From Candidatus Enterococcus leclercqii (lineage in GTDB: Bacteria > Bacillota > Bacilli > Lactobacillales > Enterococcaceae): a stretch of 64,000 nt of DNA. The notes beneath the pieces were generated by a model, which was not told where the DNA came from, did not search any database, and saw nothing but the letters and a program-made list of their open reading frames with translations. The first letter of the stretch is position 1; every line of letters starts with the position of its first letter. The stretch covers positions 1 through 64,000 of the forward strand of contig NZ_MAEH01000012.1 in the NCBI RefSeq assembly GCF_009933135.1, written 5' to 3'. The position numbers and the translations under genes were made by a program. This document shows, in pieces, positions 37,346-45,958 of the stretch.

Positions 37346-40066
37346 TTAGCTTAACGGTTCAATCGCCACTGCACATACTTTGTATTCCGGAATGATGGCA
37401 ATGTCGTCGAAAACCGCATTGGTCAGCTCATTGACATTGCCGTCTTCAAAGTGGAAGGTCATGAATGACGCTCCCGGAAGCACCTTTTCACCAACGATTG
37501 CGCGAGTTTCAATAGCGCCGCGGCGAGAAGAAACCCGTACGCGACTGCCATCGATAATTCCCATTTTTTCGGCGTCTTCTTGATTGAGCTCGATATAAGA
37601 GCTGCCGGCCAGTTCATTGATGCCTTCTGTCCTTTTAGTCATGGCACCGGTATTGTATTGATAAAGCATCCGCCCCGTCGACAGCAAGTATGGATACTCT
37701 TTGTCTGGTAGTTCTTTGGCAGGCTTGTACGCCAACGCTTTAAACAGCCCCTTGCCGCGAGAAAATTCCCCTACGTGCATGATAGCCGTTCCGGGATCTG
37801 TCAGACTGCGGCAAGGCCACTGAAGTCCCTGAATATCTTCCAACCGATCATAAGTAACACCGGCAAATGTCGGTACGACCCCGGCAATTTCATCCATGAT
37901 TTCCTTTGGTCCTTCGTAAGTCATTGGATAGCCCATTTTCGTCGCAACCTGACAGAAAACTCGGAAGTCTTCCCGGCCTTGTCCCACTGGCGCTACCGCT
38001 TGGCGAATACGTTGAATACGACGCTCGGTGTTGGTGAAGGTCCCATCTTTTTCGGCAAAGCTGATTCCCGGCAAAACGACATCGGCATATTTAGCAGTTT
38101 CTGTCATAAATAGGTCTTGGACTACCAGAAATTCCAAGCTGTTCAATGCATGACGAACATGAGACAAGTCTGGATCTGTCACTGCAGGGTCTTCACCAAA
38201 GATGTACAGCCCCTTGATTTCACCGCGGCTAGCAGCTGGCAATACTTGAGTTGACGTTAAACCAATAGCTGGATTGAGTCTCGTCTGCCAAGCGCGGCTA
38301 AATTTTTCAATTGTCGCAGGGTTGGCAACTTTTTGATAGCCGGGGAAGTCAAATGGCGAGCAGCCCATATCACAAGCACCCTGCACATTGTTTTGACCTC
38401 TCAATGGATTCACACCACAACCGGAGCGTCCCAATTTGCCAACTAACATGGCAATGTTGGACATGCTCATGACACCTTCTGTCCCACTGGAGTGTTCGGT
38501 GACACCTAAACAGTAAATGATTGGTGCTTTGTCCGCCTTAGCATATAAACGGGCTGCCTCAATCAAATCGGCTTCATCAATCTCACAAATGGCTGCAACT
38601 TTGGCTGGCGTATAATCAGCTACCAGCTGTCGCAACTCATCAAAGCCTTCTGTTCGACGGGCAATAAAGTCCATGTCTGCCAAGCCTTCTTTGATAATGA
38701 TGTGCATCAGTCCGTTTGCAAACGCGACATTAGTGCCAGCTTTGATCTGCAGATGCAGAGTCGCCTGACGAGCCAAATCGATTTTTCTAGGATCTACCAC
38801 AATCAATTTTGTTCCGTTTTGCACGGCTTGACGAATTCGTGCCCCGATGACTGGATGCGCCTCTGTTGGGTTGGAACCTACAAGTAAAATCACGTCCACA
38901 TCTTCAGTAATATCGGCGATGGGGTTAGTCATTGCCCCGCTACCCAAAGTCATCGCCAGGCCGTGTACAGAAGCCGAATGACAAACCCGGGCACAGTTGT
39001 CGACATTGTTCGTTTGAAACGCTGTCCGAACCATCTTTTGAAAGACGTAGTTGTCTTCATTGGTGGAGCGGGAGCAAGAAAAGCCTGCGAGACTATCGCC
39101 GCCGTATTGCTCTTTCAAGCGACTAAAGCCATCCGCAACAACCTCCAATGCTTCTTCCCAACTGGCTTCTTCAAACTGACCATTTCGCTTGATCAACGGC
39201 GTCTTGAGACGATCGCCTGCAGTCACAAATTTATAAGAAGCAAATTTTCCTTTGACACATAGCAGGTTCTCATTTGCCGGTCCGTCTGCCGGCTCGACGT
39301 CGACGATTTTGCCATCTTTGACCACAAAGTAAAATTGACAGCCGGTTCCGCAATGAGGGCAGGTCGTCAACACTTTTTCTGTCTGCCATTTTCGGTATGT
39401 TTTATGGGCTTTTGTACTCAATGCCCCGGTAGGACAGACAGACACGCAATTGCCACAGGATTCGCACATGGATTCACTCCAGTCTTCTCCTCCGCACGGC
39501 AGCATTTTGGTATCGAAGCCGCGATTCGCCGTACTGATGACATCACGCCCCTGACGCATTTGACAGACGCGGGCACAGCGGCGGCACATGATACATTTTT
39601 CCGGGTCATAATCAAAGAAGTGATTGCTTCGATCTTGCTGGTCAGCCAGTTGCCGGCGCCCATCAAAGCTGGTCGCCTCCAGTCCGTATTCGATGCAGTA
39701 TTCTTGCAGGCGGCAATCGCCATTGGCACTGCAAGTAAAGCAATCGAGTTTGTGATTGCTGAGCAACAAATCTAAGATGAAGCGCCGAGCCCTGCGAACT
39801 TTTTCACTTTGCGTGTGAACGACCATCTGTTCTTGGGCATGAGCAGTACAAGCGGTGACCAAGCCACCTTTGCGCCCGCCTTCGACTTCCACCGTACACA
39901 TGCGGCAAGAGCCATCCGGTGAAAGTTCCTTTAAATGACAAAGAGTTGGAATCGAAATCCCCGCTTGTTGTGCGGCCTCCAAAATTGTTTGTCCTTTGGC
40001 AACGGTGACTTCCTGATCATCGATACACAATGTAACAGTTAATGGTTTCTCTTTTGTTTCAATCAT
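37346..40066 (-). CDS. fdhA: NAD-linked formate dehydrogenase, catalytic subunit (Cys type)
   Basis: Encodes 906 residues from the ATG at 40064-40066, overlapping the NuoF-like stop (ATGA). Domains: N-terminal 2Fe-2S ferredoxin (Cys in PTLCHLKELSPDGSCRMC), a His/Cys cluster region (about 100-125), a double 4Fe-4S ferredoxin (CIMCRRCARVC, CESCGNCVSVCPTGA), a 4Fe-4S Mo-domain entry (CPHCGTGC), then the bis-MGD oxidoreductase. The Mo ligand is Cys362 (RVCHSASVHGL), where many homologues have selenocysteine. Matches the FdsA/FdhF2-type soluble enzymes oxidising formate to CO2. Confidence 0.94.
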   Translation of the reverse strand: MIETKEKPLTVTLCIDDQEVTVAKGQTILEAAQQAGISIPTLCHLKELSPDGSCRMCTVEVEGGRKGGLVTACTAHAQEQMVVHTQSEKVRRARRFILDLLLSNHKLDCFTCSANGDCRLQEYCIEYGLEATSFDGRRQLADQQDRSNHFFDYDPEKCIMCRRCARVCQMRQGRDVISTANRGFDTKMLPCGGEDWSESMCESCGNCVSVCPTGALSTKAHKTYRKWQTEKVLTTCPHCGTGCQFYFVVKDGKIVDVEPADGPANENLLCVKGKFASYKFVTAGDRLKTPLIKRNGQFEEASWEEALEVVADGFSRLKEQYGGDSLAGFSCSRSTNEDNYVFQKMVRTAFQTNNVDNCARVCHSASVHGLAMTLGSGAMTNPIADITEDVDVILLVGSNPTEAHPVIGARIRQAVQNGTKLIVVDPRKIDLARQATLHLQIKAGTNVAFANGLMHIIIKEGLADMDFIARRTEGFDELRQLVADYTPAKVAAICEIDEADLIEAARLYAKADKAPIIYCLGVTEHSSGTEGVMSMSNIAMLVGKLGRSGCGVNPLRGQNNVQGACDMGCSPFDFPGYQKVANPATIEKFSRAWQTRLNPAIGLTSTQVLPAASRGEIKGLYIFGEDPAVTDPDLSHVRHALNSLEFLVVQDLFMTETAKYADVVLPGISFAEKDGTFTNTERRIQRIRQAVAPVGQGREDFRVFCQVATKMGYPMTYEGPKEIMDEIAGVVPTFAGVTYDRLEDIQGLQWPCRSLTDPGTAIMHVGEFSRGKGLFKALAYKPAKELPDKEYPYLLSTGRMLYQYNTGAMTKRTEGINELAGSSYIELNQEDAEKMGIIDGSRVRVSSRRGAIETRAIVGEKVLPGASFMTFHFEDGNVNELTNAVFDDIAIIPEYKVCAVAIEPLS

Positions 40067-41358
40067 AACCAAGATACCTCGACTTTCCGCTGATCAGCTG
40101 CAACAGTCATTTTTTCTTGAAAATCTTGTGGAAAACAAGCGAGTCCACTGGCGATTGCATTGCCTGCTGACTGTCCTAAACCACAAGCGGATAAGGCAGT
40201 AATCTGGCCAATCATCGCTGTGAGTACTTCCAGATCATAGGCTGTGGCTTGCCCTTTTTGAATTTTTTCCATCAATTCCAATTGGCGCAAAGTTCCAATG
40301 CGACAAGGCGTACATTTGCCACAAGACTCATGGGCAAAAAAAGCCGCCACGCTGGTCAAGTAATCGACGAGATTGACACTGTCATCTAAGACTACAATTG
40401 CCCCACAGCCTACAGATACCCCATGATCCCACAAATCCTCGTAGGAATACAAACAATTCTCCAACTGACTAAGGTCACCGATCATCCCCGATTGCCCACC
40501 AAAGTGCGCAAATTTTAGTGGTCGACCAGTACTGCTGCCGCCCCCAAAAGTTTCACTATAAATCAGCTCCTGCAGCGGTGTTCCTAGCTTAATTTCATAC
40601 AAGCCCCGCTGCTTGATGTGCCCTGTTAGACACACTAACTTGGTACCCCCACCACCTTCAGTCCCCAGTTGACGGTAAAAGCGCCCCCCCTCTCGTAGGA
40701 TTACCGGGATTCCCGCAAAGGATTCCACGTTATTTACTAAAGTTGGTTTGCCGTACAATCCGACATCTGCCAAGTGAGGAGGTTTGACTCGTGGACGTCC
40801 GGTCTTGCCTTCGATGGAATTCAAAAGTGCCGAGTTTTCCCCACAAACATATGCGCCAGCACCGGAAATGATTTTGATATCATAATCAAAACCAGCAATC
40901 CCCATGATATCTCGTCCTAATAAATGTGCTTTTCTAGCGTTTTTTAAGGCCCGTTGGAAAATTTCATGCACCTGTCGATATTCTCCCCGGATATAAATGT
41001 AGCCTTGGCGAGCATCAAACAACCGGCCGGCGATGGTCATTCCCTCAATAACTGCAAGCGGATCTTGTTCTAGTAAGGCTTTGTCTTTATATGTTCCCGG
41101 CTCTCCTTCATCAGCATTGCAGACAATGTATTTGTCTGGACCGGCTGCCTGATACAAATGTCGCCACTTTTTCCCCAATGGATAGGAAGCGCCCCCACGG
41201 CCCAATAATAGCGCTTCATCCAATTCATCTAAAATTGCCGGCCCGGACATCTTCAGGGCTTTTTTCAAGCCAGCATACCCGGCTAATTGTAGGTATTCGT
41301 CTACTGCGGCTGGATCATTCAAACGACCAAAGCGCGCTGTCAATACTCTTTCTTCCAT
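40063..41358 (-). CDS. NuoF-like flavoprotein subunit of formate dehydrogenase
   Basis: A protein of 431 residues. GRGGASYPLGKKW and CNADEGEPGTYKD (NADH/FMN sites), GAYVCGENSALLNSIEGKTGRPRVKPP, an SLBB region and the 4Fe-4S motif SCGKCTPCRIG with a distant Cys. No N-terminal thioredoxin-like domain, which is supplied by the separate NuoE-like subunit. Transfers electrons between the Fe-S chain and NAD(H). Overlaps fdhA by 4 bp. Confidence 0.94.
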   Translation of the reverse strand: MEERVLTARFGRLNDPAAVDEYLQLAGYAGLKKALKMSGPAILDELDEALLLGRGGASYPLGKKWRHLYQAAGPDKYIVCNADEGEPGTYKDKALLEQDPLAVIEGMTIAGRLFDARQGYIYIRGEYRQVHEIFQRALKNARKAHLLGRDIMGIAGFDYDIKIISGAGAYVCGENSALLNSIEGKTGRPRVKPPHLADVGLYGKPTLVNNVESFAGIPVILREGGRFYRQLGTEGGGGTKLVCLTGHIKQRGLYEIKLGTPLQELIYSETFGGGSSTGRPLKFAHFGGQSGMIGDLSQLENCLYSYEDLWDHGVSVGCGAIVVLDDSVNLVDYLTSVAAFFAHESCGKCTPCRIGTLRQLELMEKIQKGQATAYDLEVLTAMIGQITALSACGLGQSAGNAIASGLACFPQDFQEKMTVAADQRKVEVSWL

Positions 41359-41369
41359 TTGTGATCCTC

Positions 41370-41858
41370 CTATAAATCCGGGTACTGCCCATTGCGCAGT
41401 CCCATCAACAGCTGACTAATTTTTTCAGCAGTCAACTGGTCAAAAACAGTGTCTTTGATCTTTACTACCGGGTCGCGATCACAGGCCCCAAAACAAGGAA
41501 TCCCATGGTACATAAAGAGCCCATCCGCCGTCATCTGATTCTCTTTGACCCCCAGCTGTTTTTCCAGCTCAGCAAAAACCAGCGGCCCATGTGAAAAACG
41601 GCAGGGGCTGCTATTGCAGACTTTGATAACATATTTGGCTTGTGGCTGATCTTTCAAGATTGAATAAAAGCTGACAATTTCAGAAACTCGCGTTTGTGTC
41701 AGATGCAGACATTCCGCTACCAATTTGATGGTTTCATCATCTAAATAGCCCGCCTCAGAAGCAAACTGCAGATCCACTAGAATATTTAAAATCTGCTCAG
41801 GATTGGCATCATATTTTTCGATGATATCTAATTTTTCGTCCAGTGTTAAAGTAGTCAT
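41370..41858 (-). CDS. NuoE-like 2Fe-2S subunit of formate dehydrogenase
   Basis: Encodes 162 residues from the ATG at 41856-41858 (GGAGGA 5-7 nt upstream; a start 27 nt earlier lacks a site). A helical N-terminus and thioredoxin-like domain with CNSSPCRFSH and, about 37 residues on, CFGACDRDP, giving four Cys for a 2Fe-2S cluster. Third soluble subunit of an FdsABG-type complex. Confidence 0.93.
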   Translation of the reverse strand: MTTLTLDEKLDIIEKYDANPEQILNILVDLQFASEAGYLDDETIKLVAECLHLTQTRVSEIVSFYSILKDQPQAKYVIKVCNSSPCRFSHGPLVFAELEKQLGVKENQMTADGLFMYHGIPCFGACDRDPVVKIKDTVFDQLTAEKISQLLMGLRNGQYPDL

Positions 41859-41877
41859 AGTTTCCTCCAAAAAAGTT

Positions 41878-42426
41878 TCAGACATTGATTAAAGACAACT
41901 GGCGACAATCAAACTCCTCGGCCCGCTGAATCAGCAAGTCGGCTTTGTTCATTACTGCTGCTGCACTGGGCTTTGCCTTTTTTTGATTGTCCATCATGAT
42001 GAAGAGCTGCGGCCGGAAAAACTTCCGCAACGAATTTGATTCGCAAACTAACCAAGCATCTTCAGGCACTTGCTGGTAAACATCTCTAAAGCCTGCTGCC
42101 AAATTTTCCTCCAACGCTTTCAACAAAAAGGTCTTGGTACTGCCGGCAGCCAGCATCTTACTAGTGTCTTTACTGCCCTTAGCATAATGCTCTTCACTCC
42201 ACTCATAACCACCGGTAAATGCCGTACAGATTCCACAGCCTGTGCCGCCTCTTTGACAGCTTCCTTTTTGGCGGCCGCTGATGGTAATGATTTTCAAGCT
42301 ATAGACCGGGCGCTCCTGTCGTAAATAGTTGATTAATTCCAGTGCTAGCGTTGTCTTGCCACTATTACGCCCAGTAGAACCAATTTGAATTAAGTTAGTT
42401 AGACATATTTCAGGCTCTGCTTTCAT
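41878..42426 (-). CDS. P-loop NTPase of the formate dehydrogenase operon (MobB-like or maturation factor)
   Basis: A protein of 182 residues. Walker A GSTGRNSGKTTLALEL at the N-terminus, a Cys-rich loop (SCQRGGTGCGIC), and AVMNKADLL, an NKxD guanine-specificity motif. This suggests a SIMIBI-type GTPase resembling MobB or HypB-like cofactor-delivery proteins, but it is not a plain MobB. Overlaps the formate channel gene by 17 bp. Probably helps cofactor insertion or Fe-S/Mo delivery. No FdhD homologue is seen in this window. Confidence 0.65.
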   Translation of the reverse strand: MKAEPEICLTNLIQIGSTGRNSGKTTLALELINYLRQERPVYSLKIITISGRQKGSCQRGGTGCGICTAFTGGYEWSEEHYAKGSKDTSKMLAAGSTKTFLLKALEENLAAGFRDVYQQVPEDAWLVCESNSLRKFFRPQLFIMMDNQKKAKPSAAAVMNKADLLIQRAEEFDCRQLSLINV

Positions 42427-43204
42427 TGTCGGCCTCCTTTTGTTGCGGATTCAAAATAATCAAAGGAAATGCGACAAACAATGCTCCACCAAGGGCATTT
42501 CCGATTCCGACAAAGATCAGATTTTCAATAATTTGTCCCCAAGTGATGGCCCCGCCAGCAAAAAGATATGCTGGTAAGATAAAGGCATTTGCTACGACGT
42601 GCTGAAACCCGCAAACGACAAAAATCATGATGGGAAACCACAAGCTGAACATTTTCCCTAGAAAATCTTTACTAACAGTCGCAATAAAGACCGCCATACA
42701 GACAAAAATATTACAACCAATGCCTGAAACTACCATCATCAGCGGCCCATCCGCCAACTTTGCGGTAGCCACAGCTCCTGTTTTAGCCAAAAAACTTCCT
42801 TCACTCAAACCGACAAAATGCCCAAAAAAGAACGCCACTAGGATGCCACCAATGGCATTGGTTAAAAAGACCAGCAGCCAATTTTTAAACAGTTCTCGCA
42901 GGCGAATTTCTCTGTCTAATACTGCCATAGTCATGACCATCATATTACCTGTCAACAGCTCACCTCCCAGAAATGACAATGCAATCAGCCCAATGGGAAA
43001 GACGCAAGCACCCAGAAAAGTAGCCACGCTACCCCATTCTTTGGGAACCGCCCCGCTGACTCGCAAAAAAGCCAAGTAGCCAAAAGCAATCAACGCGCCG
43101 GCATTGATTCCTAAAATTATGAGTTGCGGCAGCGGCAGCTTTGTTTTCGCCTTGGCCTTTGCAATCAAAATATCAATTGCTTCTCTGGTGGTATAACTGT
43201 TCAT
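42410..43204 (-). CDS. fdhC: Formate/nitrite channel (FNT family)
   Basis: Encodes 264 residues from the ATG at 43202-43204 (GGAGG 7 nt upstream), overlapping the mobA stop as ATGA. Six hydrophobic segments; LGGELLTGNMMVMTMAVLD and GFQHVVANAFILPA are FNT pore-loop signatures. Moves formate across the membrane, supplying the cytoplasmic formate dehydrogenase. Confidence 0.93.
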   Translation of the reverse strand: MNSYTTREAIDILIAKAKAKTKLPLPQLIILGINAGALIAFGYLAFLRVSGAVPKEWGSVATFLGACVFPIGLIALSFLGGELLTGNMMVMTMAVLDREIRLRELFKNWLLVFLTNAIGGILVAFFFGHFVGLSEGSFLAKTGAVATAKLADGPLMMVVSGIGCNIFVCMAVFIATVSKDFLGKMFSLWFPIMIFVVCGFQHVVANAFILPAYLFAGGAITWGQIIENLIFVGIGNALGGALFVAFPLIILNPQQKEADNESRA

Positions 43205-43788
43205 AGCATTCCCTCCATTTTCTTCCAATGAATAAGCTCTTCTGGTGTGTTGACATTTGTAAAAGTAAACTTGTCTGTTGGCACCGTTGTTACCTGTAAT
43301 TGCGCAAATTGCTCCCGAATGCGGCCATCGCCTTGTTCCAATTGCCGTTTAAAGACCGGCAAACAAGAACGGTGATAAAATCCAAACAATGGTTCCAAGC
43401 GCCCCTTTCTTTGGTAAAGCAAGACCTGAGGAGTTTGCCCAGCTTGCGCCAACTCATTGACTGCCGCAAATGACAGCTCCGGCATATCACAAGCCATCAC
43501 AAAGGCATAAGGCGTCGTAATTTTTTCCAACGCTGAGGTGATTCCTCCTAAGGGACCACACCCTGGGTAGCCGTCTTCCCAGATTGTTAGTTCGTTAAAA
43601 GCCGGTTTTTCGAAAAAGCGTTCTGCCCGATCTGTCATCAAGACAACTTCAGGAAAGATTTTTTTCAATAACTGCGCTGTTTTAGCCAATACAAATTGTC
43701 CATCCATCTGTAGCAGCGCTTTGTTAAAACCCATGCGGTGGCTTTTGCCCCCGCACAAAACCACCGCTGTTGCTTCACCTAAATCCAT
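43201..43788 (-). CDS. mobA: Molybdenum cofactor guanylyltransferase
   Basis: Encodes 195 residues from the ATG at 43786-43788, preferred over a GTG nine bases upstream because AGGG is at a suitable distance. LCGGKSHRMGFNKALL (nucleotide-binding GGxxxRMGxxK), GPLGGITSAL and FVMACDMPEL. Makes the MGD form of the cofactor that the formate dehydrogenase needs. First gene of the operon. Confidence 0.93.
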   Translation of the reverse strand: MDLGEATAVVLCGGKSHRMGFNKALLQMDGQFVLAKTAQLLKKIFPEVVLMTDRAERFFEKPAFNELTIWEDGYPGCGPLGGITSALEKITTPYAFVMACDMPELSFAAVNELAQAGQTPQVLLYQRKGRLEPLFGFYHRSCLPVFKRQLEQGDGRIREQFAQLQVTTVPTDKFTFTNVNTPEELIHWKKMEGML

Positions 43789-43837
43789 CCCCAACACCCT
43801 AACTATTTTTTTGTGATTCTAATTTTTTTTCAGTTTT

Positions 43838-43889
43838 AGTATAGTCGTGTTTTTTGGCAAGGTCAACAAGGAAAATGAAAGCGTTATTA
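43838..43889 (-). promoter_or_regulatory. Formate dehydrogenase operon promoter with upstream cre-like site
   Basis: Minus strand TTGACC (43861-43866), 17-bp spacer, TATACT (43838-43843). A cre-like sequence TGAAAGCGTTATTA (43876-43889, 13 of 14 consensus positions) lies just upstream of the -35, where CcpA could activate or repress. Confidence 0.75.
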
Positions 43890-44016
43890 TTTTTAATGTG
43901 CTTTTTAGCCAGTTGATTTGAGTGTCCGTTTATTTTCCAACAGCAACTAAATATTGTTACAGATGGTTTTAGCGCTAGCTTTTTCCCACAGGAAACGATT
44001 ATTGCCGAAACAAAAA

Positions 44017-44055
44017 AAGACTCTTTGAAAAGTCATTCACTTCTCAAAGAGTCTT
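44017..44055 (-). terminator. Terminator of the walRK operon
   Basis: AAGACTCTTTGA (44017-44028) pairs with TCAAAGAGTCTT (44044-44055); TTTTTTT follows on the minus strand, 70 bp past the walJ stop. Confidence 0.9.
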
Positions 44056-44126
44056 CGTTATTCGTATTCATTTTTTGAAACAAAGATAACGAGCAATCGT
44101 TTCGTTCTTCTTGGTTAGAGACTTGG

Positions 44127-44942
44127 TCAAAGGCTAAACATCTCACATGCCCGATCAGGATCGGTATCAAAGATATCAAAGTCTACCCCAACTCCAAGAT
44201 CGTATTCCTTTAAGGTACTCTCCATCGTCATATGGGCCAGTTCTTTCAGGTTATTCTCTTTACTCAAGTGTCCCAGATAAATTCGCTTAGTATTATCACC
44301 AATGATATCGGTAATCACCAATGCGCCATCTTCATTGGACAAGTGTCCGCGATCGCCTAAGATTCGTTGCTTCAGGCTCCATGGATAAGGCCCCATCCGC
44401 AACATTTCTAAATCGTGGTTGGACTCCATCAGGTAAGCATCGGCATCCCGAATCACACCCCGCACATGGTCAGAACAATACCCCGTATCCGTTAGCATTA
44501 CGAATTTTTTTCCATCTTTATGGAAACTGTAAAACTGTGGTGCCGCTGCATCGTGGGACACACCAAAGCTTTCAATATCCAGATCCCCCAAAGTCAGCAC
44601 TTTTCCCATATCAAAAATCTGCTTTTGTTCAACTGGCACATTGCCAATCAATGGATCCATCGCTTCCCAAGTTTTCTCGTTGGCATAGACATCCAATTTA
44701 TACTTGCGAGCCATCACACCGACACCATGAATATGGTCTCGATGCTCATGAGTTACTAAGATAGCGTCCAAATCTTCCGGCTTACGACCAACTTCTGCCA
44801 AAAGCGCGGTGATTTTTTTACCGGAAAGACCCGCATCCACCAAAATTTTCTTTTTGTCACTTTCAATATAGAGGGAATTTCCCGAACTGCCGCTGGCTAA
44901 GATTGAAATATTCATTGTTGCCGTCGCCGTTGTGGTGGTCAT
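44127..44942 (-). CDS. walJ: WalJ/YycJ metallo-beta-lactamase-fold hydrolase
   Basis: A protein of 271 residues. ILASGSSGNSLYIE, VTHEHRDHIHGV (HxHxDH metal site), LTDTGYCSDHV and LMESNHD are typical of WalJ/YycJ, a putative 5'-3' exonuclease. Start taken at the first ATG because AAGGGAAG precedes it. Last gene of the operon. A run of Thr/Ala codons at the N-terminus is unusual and may be an extension. Confidence 0.93.
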   Translation of the reverse strand: MTTTTATATMNISILASGSSGNSLYIESDKKKILVDAGLSGKKITALLAEVGRKPEDLDAILVTHEHRDHIHGVGVMARKYKLDVYANEKTWEAMDPLIGNVPVEQKQIFDMGKVLTLGDLDIESFGVSHDAAAPQFYSFHKDGKKFVMLTDTGYCSDHVRGVIRDADAYLMESNHDLEMLRMGPYPWSLKQRILGDRGHLSNEDGALVITDIIGDNTKRIYLGHLSKENNLKELAHMTMESTLKEYDLGVGVDFDIFDTDPDRACEMFSL

Positions 44943-45097
44943 GAGTTGAAACTTCCCTTCTTTAAGCTGCTACCAGCCGTTTTCTCCAGGTTGAGGCTTG
45001 CTGAGAAAGTTGTGGCTGTTCCATCTGTCAGTACGAGCCCAGCCAATACTCTTAGTGCCAAGCGCGCCTTAGATCGTTTTCCATTATAAGGCCATCG

Positions 45098-45958
45098 TCA
45101 ATTTTTTTCCACCTTTTGAACGGGATTGTTGGTAAAGACCCGATTGGTGATGGCGTTAACCTTCTCCACCTGCAGACTGCTACCAGTGTCGATAGCAATG
45201 AACCACGCAGGAATATACACATTGGTTCCTCTAAACTGCAGGCTCAGTGTGTAAACGAGTTGCCGCCAAACGATAGTAGATTTGGGTGGGATTCGATTAT
45301 TGATATACAAAGTATCAATCGCATCCCGCTCAGTGTATAGATTGACTTTGTCCCGCAGCTTTTCAATTTTGCCGATGTGGGTTTGTGTGTAGCGGGTGAT
45401 TTTTAAGAGATCATCGGTGTTTTCCAAGGTGATGTCCAGTCGGCTGGAAGCATCATTAAAAGGGATTCCTTCAAAACTCTGAGCAGCCACAATTGACGGA
45501 TACTCTTTGTCTTGAAACGAGAGGTACGGCAGATATTGGTACTCTTTTCCATAAAGAACTTCGCCCTCCTGACTCAAAAATTTGGCTAACGTCTCGGCAG
45601 TTTTGCCATCATCAGTGATATTAAAGCCTTCAGAAACATTGCGGATCAATTGGTTATCATCAACTTTGATCCCTAAGCGAAAAGCTGTACTGTCGTCAAG
45701 CTGATCGCGATAGTCCTGAATTGCTTTTTGCATGTCGGTCGGTTCTCCACTGAGATAATAGCCTTCCGCCTTTTTTGTAGATAGCTCACCACTATATTTG
45801 ATGTCATCAGCTTTTAATCGTTGTTCGATTGCAATCTTTTGATTGGAGGCGGACACACTGTTTTCTTCAGTTCTTGCAGAACGATAAATACTCAAGAGAA
45901 AGATATTTACCCCTAGAAAAGCTAGAAAGAAGATCCATTCGATTCGTTTAAAATCCAA
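45098..45958 (-). CDS. yycI: WalK accessory regulator YycI
   Basis: A protein of 286 residues with one N-terminal membrane segment (WIFFLAFLGVNIFLLSIY) and an extracellular domain typical of YycI. Together with YycH it holds the WalK sensor in check at the membrane. Start codon directly follows the yycH stop. Confidence 0.93.
   Translation of the reverse strand: MDFKRIEWIFFLAFLGVNIFLLSIYRSARTEENSVSASNQKIAIEQRLKADDIKYSGELSTKKAEGYYLSGEPTDMQKAIQDYRDQLDDSTAFRLGIKVDDNQLIRNVSEGFNITDDGKTAETLAKFLSQEGEVLYGKEYQYLPYLSFQDKEYPSIVAAQSFEGIPFNDASSRLDITLENTDDLLKITRYTQTHIGKIEKLRDKVNLYTERDAIDTLYINNRIPPKSTIVWRQLVYTLSLQFRGTNVYIPAWFIAIDTGSSLQVEKVNAITNRVFTNNPVQKVEKN

Noticed and set aside
39335-39775. 146-codon plus-strand ORF inside fdhA
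   Set aside because: Antisense to the Fe-S domain of fdhA, no ribosome-binding site, repetitive composition expected of a shadow frame.
37346-40066. Selenocysteine in the formate dehydrogenase
   Set aside because: The Mo-ligand codon (38981-38983) reads TGT (Cys) on the coding strand, not TGA, and the frame is open throughout.
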